Under the pieces are notes generated by a model. It saw only the letters and a list, made by a program, of their open reading frames with translations. It did no database searches and was not told the origin of the DNA. From CAYGAW01 sp964347945 (GTDB lineage Bacteria > Chloroflexota > Anaerolineae > UBA7937 > B3-Chlor), in NCBI GenBank assembly GCA_964347945.1, contig CAYGAW010000074.1, positions 1 through 11,945 on the forward strand: a stretch of DNA of 11,945 nucleotides, given 5' to 3'. Shown in pieces: positions 7,082-11,945 of the stretch. Both the position numbers and the translations under genes were made by a program. How positions within the stretch are numbered: the first letter of the stretch is position 1; every line of letters begins with the position of its first letter.

Positions 7082-7897
7082 ATGTCGTACAGACACGTTG
7101 ACTACGATCAGATTGCGCCCACGTATGACCAGCGCTACGGGGCGCTGGAGTATGAGGGCATAGCTTCCACTCTGTCGGCCTTGGCTCGGGCCGGCTCCGT
7201 CGATAGGATTCTCGAAGTGGGGTGTGGCACCGGCCGTTGGTTGGCCGAATTGCAGACTATTGCTCCGCAGGTCTACGGCTTGGATGTCTCTCTTGGCATG
7301 CTGAAGGAGGCCGACCGAGAACTCACGGGGCGCTTGGTGTGCGGGCAGGCCAGCGACCTCCCTTTTTCCGAGGCCCTATTCGATCTGATCTTGTGTGTCA
7401 ACGCATTGCATCATTTTGACCAGAAGCAAGGGTTTATACTTGAGGCTAGGCAAGCGTTGCTACCCGGTGGCACACTAGCTATCATCGGCATGGATCCACA
7501 TACCAGGGCGGATCATTGGTACCTCTATCGGTATTTCGAAGGAACCCGTGAAAAGGATCTCGCTCGCTACCCCTCCGCTGATTCGATAAGGGAATGGATG
7601 ACTGACGCAGGGTTTCTCCAGGTTCGCTCTGGCGTGGCGGAGCACATCCAAGAGTCGCTAACAGGACGCGAAGTGCTCCAGTCTCCCTTCCTGCAAAAGC
7701 ATGGCACGTCGCAACTGGCGATCTTGACAGATGAAGCCTATGAAGCAGGCCTCAATCGGATCAAGGCAGACCTGGAGGAAGCGGAAACGGCGGGACGCCC
7801 TCTGAGATTTGAAGTGGACATCTCTCTCGCCCTGGTCACAGGTCGGGCTCCCGAAGGTGTTGATCGCAATGAGGATTATTCATGCCTGAGAAACTGA
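7082..7897 (+). CDS. Class I SAM-dependent methyltransferase
   Basis: This is a 271-residue Rossmann-fold methyltransferase of the Methyltransf_11/UbiE-like type, cytosolic, substrate unknown. The SAM-binding motif I is ILEVGCGTGRW (43-53), the ribose-binding acidic residue is D68 (YGLDVS), the adenine-contacting region is SDLPFSEALFD (91-101), and the post-motif strand follows LLPGG (126-130). The N-terminus YRHVDYDQIAPTYDQRY is typical of the family. The frame is open upstream to TTG 6995, but the translation before ATG 7082 is not family-like and covers a hairpin, so ATG 7082 is chosen despite a weak ribosome site. The stop overlaps the start of alkC by 16 bases, so the two are co-transcribed and probably translationally coupled. 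A DNA, protein or small-molecule target is all possible; no base-methylation signature (NPPY/DPPY) is seen. Confidence 0.87.
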   Translation: MSYRHVDYDQIAPTYDQRYGALEYEGIASTLSALARAGSVDRILEVGCGTGRWLAELQTIAPQVYGLDVSLGMLKEADRELTGRLVCGQASDLPFSEALFDLILCVNALHHFDQKQGFILEARQALLPGGTLAIIGMDPHTRADHWYLYRYFEGTREKDLARYPSADSIREWMTDAGFLQVRSGVAEHIQESLTGREVLQSPFLQKHGTSQLAILTDEAYEAGLNRIKADLEEAETAGRPLRFEVDISLALVTGRAPEGVDRNEDYSCLRN

Positions 7898-8985
7898 AGG
7901 ACCTCTTTTTCACAGCCTCGTTTGTAAGTGATCTGGGGGATGCTATTGGGGAGGCGTACCCGGATTTCGACAAGGGTAAGTTCAATCGCCTCGTATTCGA
8001 TGGCAGCTTCGAGAGCAAGGAACTCAAGGAAAGGATGCGCCATGTCACGCACTGCTTGAATGAGACTCTACGGAAGGACTATCCAGAGGCACTGGCGGTT
8101 CTGATGGAAGTCGCTCCGTCGTTTCCCAGCTTCGACGGCATGGTCTTCTCCGATTTTGTGGGGTGCTATGGGTTGGATGACTGGGATCTCTCGCTCCCAG
8201 CATTGGCTTTCTTCACGAAGTACATAAGTGCCGAGTATGCCATCCGCCCCTTTCTGGCACAGGATCCAGAGAGAGCCATGGAGTATGTGCGTGAGTGGGC
8301 AGAGGATGAGAACGAGCACGTGCGGCGCCTGGCCAGCGAAGGCTGCCGCCCCAGGCTTCCTTGGGGGATGGCTCTGGCCGCCTTCAAGGAGGACCCGAGT
8401 CTCATACTGCCGATTCTAGAGAAGCTGAAGGACGATGAATCGGAATTCGTCAGGAGGAGCGTCGCCAACAATCTGAATGACATCTCCAAAGATCATCCCG
8501 AGGTAGTACTGGACATCTGTGAGCGATGGTATGGAGATAACAAGAACACCGACTGGATTGTGAAACATGCCTGCCGAGGCATGCTGAAAGCGGGCGACAG
8601 GCGTGCGATGCGCCTCTTCGGCTTCGCTGACCCAAAGCATATCAGCGTAAAGAACTTGTCACTCGACAAGGAGACGCTCGTAATCGGGGAAGATCAGTAC
8701 TTCACGCTTGATTTGAGGGTGGATGCAGACGAGACGTGCAAAGTTCGGCTTGAATTCGCGGTCGACTATGCAAGGCCAAAGGGCAAACGATCGCGGAAGG
8801 TATTCCACCTTCGGGAAGCTAGTCTTGAGCCAGGGACCCACACCATCGTCAAGAAGCTCTCTTTGGCCGATCAATCGACCCGTAAACACTACCCGGGGGA
8901 GCACCAGATCTCGATAATCGTCAACGGCATAGAGATGGCGCAGGCAGCCTTCGAACTGGAAGAGAACATCTCCAACGAAGACTGA
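7882..8985 (+). CDS. alkC: AlkC-type DNA glycosylase (DNA alkylation repair)
   Basis: This monofunctional DNA glycosylase is of the HEAT-like-repeat AlkC/AlkD superfamily. Characterised AlkC proteins remove 3-methyladenine and 3-methylcytosine without flipping the base out. The protein is 367 residues. Residues ~1-250 are all-helical, with HEAT-type repeat signatures EHVRRLASEG (145-154), EFVRRSVANNLNDISKDHP (188-206) and DWIVKHACRGML (224-235), and the conserved CRPRLPWG (155-162). Residues ~254-360 are beta-rich (SVKNLSLDKETLVIGE, LRVDADETCKVRLEFAVDY, HYPGEHQISIIVNG), matching the C-terminal Ig-like domain of the longer AlkC subgroup. ATG 7882 has GAGG at 7871-7874, seven bases upstream, inside the end of the methyltransferase gene. 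Operon with that methyltransferase is clear from the 16-base overlap. Family assignment is confident; base specificity is from literature on homologues. Confidence 0.87.
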   Translation: MPEKLKDLFFTASFVSDLGDAIGEAYPDFDKGKFNRLVFDGSFESKELKERMRHVTHCLNETLRKDYPEALAVLMEVAPSFPSFDGMVFSDFVGCYGLDDWDLSLPALAFFTKYISAEYAIRPFLAQDPERAMEYVREWAEDENEHVRRLASEGCRPRLPWGMALAAFKEDPSLILPILEKLKDDESEFVRRSVANNLNDISKDHPEVVLDICERWYGDNKNTDWIVKHACRGMLKAGDRRAMRLFGFADPKHISVKNLSLDKETLVIGEDQYFTLDLRVDADETCKVRLEFAVDYARPKGKRSRKVFHLREASLEPGTHTIVKKLSLADQSTRKHYPGEHQISIIVNGIEMAQAAFELEENISNED

Positions 8986-9182
8986 TTCTAGTTTGCTTCA
9001 CCGCGCTCTTAGCGATAGACTCCAAAGCGCTGGTAGATCTGCCATACTGGCTCGGCACGAGCTTCTTGATTCCTCCACAGTGTCGCTTGCCCCGCAGCGG
9101 ATCATCTCTGTGAGGTAGTCGGCAGCACTAGGTTCTTGGACCGAGCCTACCGCAATCATATCTGCTGAAAGGAGTTACTGAT
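8986..9182. other. Spacer between alkC and the TIGR04076-MTase-decarboxylase operon
   Basis: This 197-base gap has no clear terminator or strong promoter. On the minus strand, 9101-9009 is open and reads like a protein C-terminus (EPVWQIYQRFGVYR then stop). It could be a leftover gene end, but it is too short to identify. A GAAAGGAG ribosome site closes the region at 9167-9174. Confidence 0.4.
9167..9174 (+). promoter_or_regulatory. Strong ribosome binding site
   Basis: GAAAGGAG lies eight bases before ATG 9183 and fixes the start of the TIGR04076-type gene. It is the strongest Shine-Dalgarno sequence at the head of this operon. Confidence 0.65.
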
Positions 9183-9518
9183 ATGCCTTCCGAGATGTCG
9201 AAATGCAAAATCACCGTGCTCAAACGGACCATCCACCGCGACTTGATCGAGAGATATGTGGATGACGCCTCCCAGGACCTTGCTCGCTGCGAGGTTCTCG
9301 AGGAAGGCCAGGAATTCATCCTGGAGGATTTCGACGCGCTCGTCACGGTGCCAGAGGGCTTCTGTGAATGGGCCTGGGCAGACTTACGCGACGACATTCT
9401 GGCCGTAGCTACGGGGGCAAGCTATCCCCGCTTGAAGCAAGAAGGCGTGATCATCACCGGGTGCTCGGACTGGTTGCGGCCGGTCATCTTCAAGGTCGAG
9501 AGGATAGAGGATGACTGA
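9183..9518 (+). CDS. TIGR04076-family protein of unknown function
   Basis: This 111-residue cytosolic protein has no known reaction. It matches the pattern I recognise for the TIGR04076 family: an N-terminal strand KCKITVLKRT (7-16), a central EEGQEFILE (40-48), the signature PEGFCEWAWADL (57-68) and the C-terminal GCSDWLRPVIFKVERI (93-108). Cysteines C36, C61 and C94 are spread over the protein and might bind a metal or be redox active, which is speculation. The start is fixed by GAAAGGAG eight bases upstream. It overlaps the following methyltransferase by eight bases, so it is the first gene of a three-gene operon. Members of this family occur as small stand-alone proteins in anaerobes and Chloroflexota-like bacteria (from general recollection). 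Family recognition is good; no function should be assigned. Confidence 0.8.
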   Translation: MPSEMSKCKITVLKRTIHRDLIERYVDDASQDLARCEVLEEGQEFILEDFDALVTVPEGFCEWAWADLRDDILAVATGASYPRLKQEGVIITGCSDWLRPVIFKVERIEDD

Positions 9519-10350
9519 CTCCGACAACTACGTGTACCGCCTCCGGGTGACTGAGCCCATGCGCGAGCCAGTCCTCCGGGCGGCCGTCGACGCGCTCCAC
9601 CTCCCCAAAGGCAGTCGTGGGTTGGATGCAGGGTGTGGAATCGGCCTTCAGGTCCCCTTGCTCGCTGACGCTGTCGGACCCGACGGACATGTCACCGGGC
9701 TCGACTTACGCCCCGAGTTCTTGCGTGAGGCAGAGCGCGTGGCGGAGGAAGCTGGGCTTTCGGGGCGCGTTGCCTTTCGCCAAGGGGACATAAACAACCT
9801 CCCCTTCGAAGACAACACCTTCGACTGGCTCTGGAGTGCCTCGTGCGCGGGCTATCCTGCCGAAGAACCAGTACCCCTGGTGCAAGAGCTGGCACGAGTG
9901 GTGAAGCCCAGAGGCATTGTGGCCATTCTTGTCTATTCTTCTCAGATCCTGCTTCCAGGGTATCCCCTGTTGGAAGCGCGGCTCAACGCTACTTCCGCGG
10001 GCATCAGCCCCTTCACAAAGAGCATGCGGCCAGAGTCACACTGGTTGTGTGCAGTGGGCTGGCTTCGAGACGCTGGCTTGGAGGAAGTGAAGTCCCGGAC
10101 GTTTGTGGCCGAGTTTCAAGCGCCACTCACGCATGAGATTCGTGATGCGCTCATATCGCTCTTGGAGATGCGGTGGGAAGGAGCACAATCAGAGGTGTCA
10201 AAGGAGGACTGGGCAGTCTACCAGCGTCTCTCTCAGCCCCAGTCGTCGGAATTCGTTCTGGATCGCCCCGACTACTACGCCTTTTTCACTGAGACACTAT
10301 TCCAGGGCAAGGTTGGAAATGACAAAGTCAATGCACAGGAGGATCGATAG
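9511..10350 (+). CDS. Class I SAM-dependent methyltransferase (second)
   Basis: This 279-residue methyltransferase has a clear SAM-binding core: GLDAGCGIGLQ (37-47), the acidic residue D65 in GLDLRPE, QGDINNLPFEDNTFD (91-105) and the post-motif VVKPRG (130-135). The C-terminal ~120 residues, rich in aromatic residues (residues 178-184, 222, 234-237, 253-259), are not part of the core and probably form the substrate cap. It starts at ATG 9511 inside the end of the preceding gene (eight-base overlap), with GAGG just before it, and ends at a TAG that shares its G with the GTG of the decarboxylase. Co-expression with the decarboxylase suggests a small amine or amino acid as methyl acceptor, but that is inference from context. 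It is not closely related by eye to the other methyltransferase in the window. Confidence 0.87.
   Translation: MTDSDNYVYRLRVTEPMREPVLRAAVDALHLPKGSRGLDAGCGIGLQVPLLADAVGPDGHVTGLDLRPEFLREAERVAEEAGLSGRVAFRQGDINNLPFEDNTFDWLWSASCAGYPAEEPVPLVQELARVVKPRGIVAILVYSSQILLPGYPLLEARLNATSAGISPFTKSMRPESHWLCAVGWLRDAGLEEVKSRTFVAEFQAPLTHEIRDALISLLEMRWEGAQSEVSKEDWAVYQRLSQPQSSEFVLDRPDYYAFFTETLFQGKVGNDKVNAQEDR
10337..10342 (+). promoter_or_regulatory. Ribosome binding site of the decarboxylase
   Basis: AGGAGG lies seven bases before GTG 10350. It supports the GTG start that overlaps the previous stop by one base (TAGTG). Confidence 0.7.
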
Positions 10351-11834
10351 TGACCAGAGCAGTGTCCCTGCACAGGGAAGAATCACTTGACCCCGAAGAT
10401 TGGAAGTCTATGCGCCAGTTGGGACATCGAATGATCGACGACATGATGACCTACCTAGAAAAGGTGGAGCAACGTCCGGTCTGGAAGCCCATTCCGGACG
10501 AGGTGAAGAGCAGGTTGCGAGCACCCTTGCCGCTTGAGCCACAAGATCTGGAGAAGGTCTACGAGAGATTCGTTCAAGATGTGTTGCCGTATCCGATGGG
10601 GTGCATACATCCTCGTTTCTGGGGCTGGGCACTTGGGACGGGGACGCCTCTGGACATGCTGGCGGAGATGCTTGCCGCGGGCATGAACTCCAACACTGGC
10701 GGTGGCGAACATGTGGCCAACTACGTCGAGGCCCAGGTTCTGAACTGGCTCAAGGAGATGCTTGGCTATCCCACCAAGGCCAGTGGGCTCCTGGTCAGCG
10801 GCGCCTCCATGGCCAACCTTGTGGGCCTCACGGTTGCCCGCAATGCTCTGGCGGGCTTCGACGTACGACGTCAGGGAGTATCGGCCTCGCCACAGAAGAT
10901 GACCATGTATGCCTCCACCGAGACCCACAGCTCGGTACAGAAAGCCGTCGAGTTGTTGGGCCTGGGCGCGGATTCTCTTCGTCAAATACCTGTGAATTCA
11001 GATTTCCAGATCGAGCTATCCGCCCTGGAGTCCGCGATTTCTGAAGATCGGGAAACTGGGCATCATCCCATCTGCGTTGTCGGCAATGCCGGAACGATCA
11101 ACACCGGCGCCTTCGACGACTTGGACTCACTGGCGGACATCTGCCAGCAGGAGCGAATGTGGTTTCACGTAGACGGCGCTTTTGGCGCGTGGGCCACCCT
11201 GTCCCCGGAGCTTCGCCCCCTCGTGGCAGGGATGTCGCGGGCAGATTCCCTCGCCTTCGACCTGCACAAATGGATGTACATGCCCTACGAGATAGGTTGC
11301 GCTCTCGTGCGAAGAGAGGAGGATCACCGCCGGTCGTTTTCTCTGATCCCCACGTATCTGACTCACGCCGAGCGGGGTGCGGCCGCTGGCGAGCCGTGGT
11401 TCAGCGACTATGGCATCCAGCTTTCGCGCAACTTCCGCGCACTGAAGGCTTGGATGTCCCTCCAGGCTCATGGGGTCAGGAAGTATGGACGATTGATCCA
11501 GCAGAATGTGGATCAGGCTCGCTACTTGGTTGACCTCGTCGACGCCTCACCCGAACTGGAGTTGATGGCGCCGGTTCCTCTGAGCATTGTCTGCTTCCGC
11601 TACCGAGCATCTGATCTCGATAACGCGTCACTGAACAAACTCAACGAGGAGCTCTTGTTGCGACTGCATGAAGACGGGAACACACTGTGCTCAAATGTCA
11701 CCATCGGTGACAAGTACGGGCTCCGTGTTGGCATACTCAACCACCGCAGTCGAAGAGACGACTTCGATGCCTTTGTGAGAGAGGTAGTGGAGTTGGGGAG
11801 GGACCTGCTGGATGAGAAGTTTGTGCAGTCATAG
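10350..11834 (+). CDS. Group II PLP-dependent amino-acid decarboxylase (aromatic-L-amino-acid decarboxylase-like)
   Basis: This cytosolic fold-type I PLP enzyme is 494 residues, the normal length for group II decarboxylases. The Schiff-base lysine is K307 in DLHKW, D275 in HVDGAFG pairs with the pyridine nitrogen, and H193 in STETHSS is the ring-stacking histidine. GASMAN (151-156) is the phosphate-binding region, and HPRFWGW (87-93) is the typical N-terminal substrate loop. All core residues are present, so it should be active. Relatives decarboxylate L-DOPA, tryptophan, tyrosine, glutamate or diaminobutyrate; related enzymes catalyse aldehyde synthesis. The substrate cannot be read reliably by eye. 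GTG 10350 is supported by AGGAGG seven bases upstream. It is the last gene of the operon with the TIGR04076-type protein and methyltransferase, which hints at amine production followed or preceded by methylation. Confidence 0.88.
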   Translation: MTRAVSLHREESLDPEDWKSMRQLGHRMIDDMMTYLEKVEQRPVWKPIPDEVKSRLRAPLPLEPQDLEKVYERFVQDVLPYPMGCIHPRFWGWALGTGTPLDMLAEMLAAGMNSNTGGGEHVANYVEAQVLNWLKEMLGYPTKASGLLVSGASMANLVGLTVARNALAGFDVRRQGVSASPQKMTMYASTETHSSVQKAVELLGLGADSLRQIPVNSDFQIELSALESAISEDRETGHHPICVVGNAGTINTGAFDDLDSLADICQQERMWFHVDGAFGAWATLSPELRPLVAGMSRADSLAFDLHKWMYMPYEIGCALVRREEDHRRSFSLIPTYLTHAERGAAAGEPWFSDYGIQLSRNFRALKAWMSLQAHGVRKYGRLIQQNVDQARYLVDLVDASPELELMAPVPLSIVCFRYRASDLDNASLNKLNEELLLRLHEDGNTLCSNVTIGDKYGLRVGILNHRSRRDDFDAFVREVVELGRDLLDEKFVQS

Positions 11835-11835
11835 G

Positions 11836-11854
11836 CCCCCATCGCTCCAGGGGG
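11836..11854 (+). terminator. Weak hairpin after the decarboxylase
   Basis: CCCCC (11836-11840) pairs with GGGGG (11850-11854) across a nine-base loop, starting two bases after the stop codon. There is no T-run afterwards, so an intrinsic terminator is doubtful. The remaining 91 bases to the window end show no recognisable gene. Confidence 0.25.
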
Positions 11855-11945
11855 TGAGCCAGGCAAGCAGTCGTGATCACACCACACGGTACGGTCAGCA
11901 CTCTCTGGTATCAGCGCCCGGCATGCTGCCAACACCTCGCCAGCA

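Noticed and set aside
9136..9164. Possible promoter TTGGAC-N17-TATCTG before the TIGR04076-type gene
   Set aside because: The predicted transcription start near 9171 would fall inside the ribosome binding site at 9167-9174, so it could not serve this gene properly.
5153..9182. Integron gene-cassette array, suggested by several small accessory genes with short spacers
   Set aside because: The spacers do not carry matching attC-type core sites at both ends, and no integrase is present.
11600..11935. Minus-strand open frame of 111 codons at the window end
   Set aside because: Most of it is antisense to the conserved C-terminus of the decarboxylase, and it resembles no known protein.

Overview
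The window is bacterial chromosomal DNA of moderately high GC content (high fifties percent by eye). It has dense genes, mostly co-directional operons, and sigma70-type promoters. The set of families (a MrfA/MrfB-type repair pair, a GAF plus SpoIIE-type phosphatase, a TIGR04076-type protein and several small accessory enzymes) would fit a Chloroflexota-like or Firmicutes-like environmental bacterium. That assignment is inference only, because there is no rRNA or other marker gene here.

Layout. (1) 27-1297, minus strand: a GAF-domain, PP2C/SpoIIE-type serine phosphatase (RsbU-like) whose reading frame is broken by one base near 1104-1111. (2) 1298-1597: a divergent intergenic region with two good sigma70 promoters facing away from each other, both TTGACC-N17-TATnnT. 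(3) 1598-5152, plus strand: a two-gene operon encoding a DExH helicase with a C-terminal four-cysteine zinc site (MrfA/YprA family) and a DEDD exonuclease with C-terminal TPR-like helices (MrfB/YprB family). In Bacillus subtilis this pair makes up a UvrABC-independent mitomycin C repair pathway. (4) 5307-5699: a VOC-superfamily protein that lacks the usual metal ligands. (5) 5700-6394: about 700 bases without a convincing gene, including what looks like the decayed remains of a small membrane protein. (6) 6395-6904: a GNAT acetyltransferase. (7) 7082-8985: a class I SAM-dependent methyltransferase overlapping an AlkC-type DNA glycosylase (HEAT-like repeats plus a C-terminal Ig-like domain). 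(8) 9183-11834: a tightly overlapping three-gene operon of a TIGR04076-type small protein, a second methyltransferase and a group II PLP-dependent decarboxylase.

How it may work together. Two independent DNA-alkylation or crosslink repair systems (MrfAB and AlkC) lie within about 7 kb on one strand. Between them are a VOC protein of the type that can sequester drugs and a GNAT that could acetylate one. This invites, but does not prove, a genotoxin-defence reading. The last operon pairs an amino-acid decarboxylase with a methyltransferase, which suggests production or modification of a methylated amine; its substrate cannot be read from the sequence. No CRISPR array, tRNA, rRNA, insertion sequence or prophage gene was recognised.
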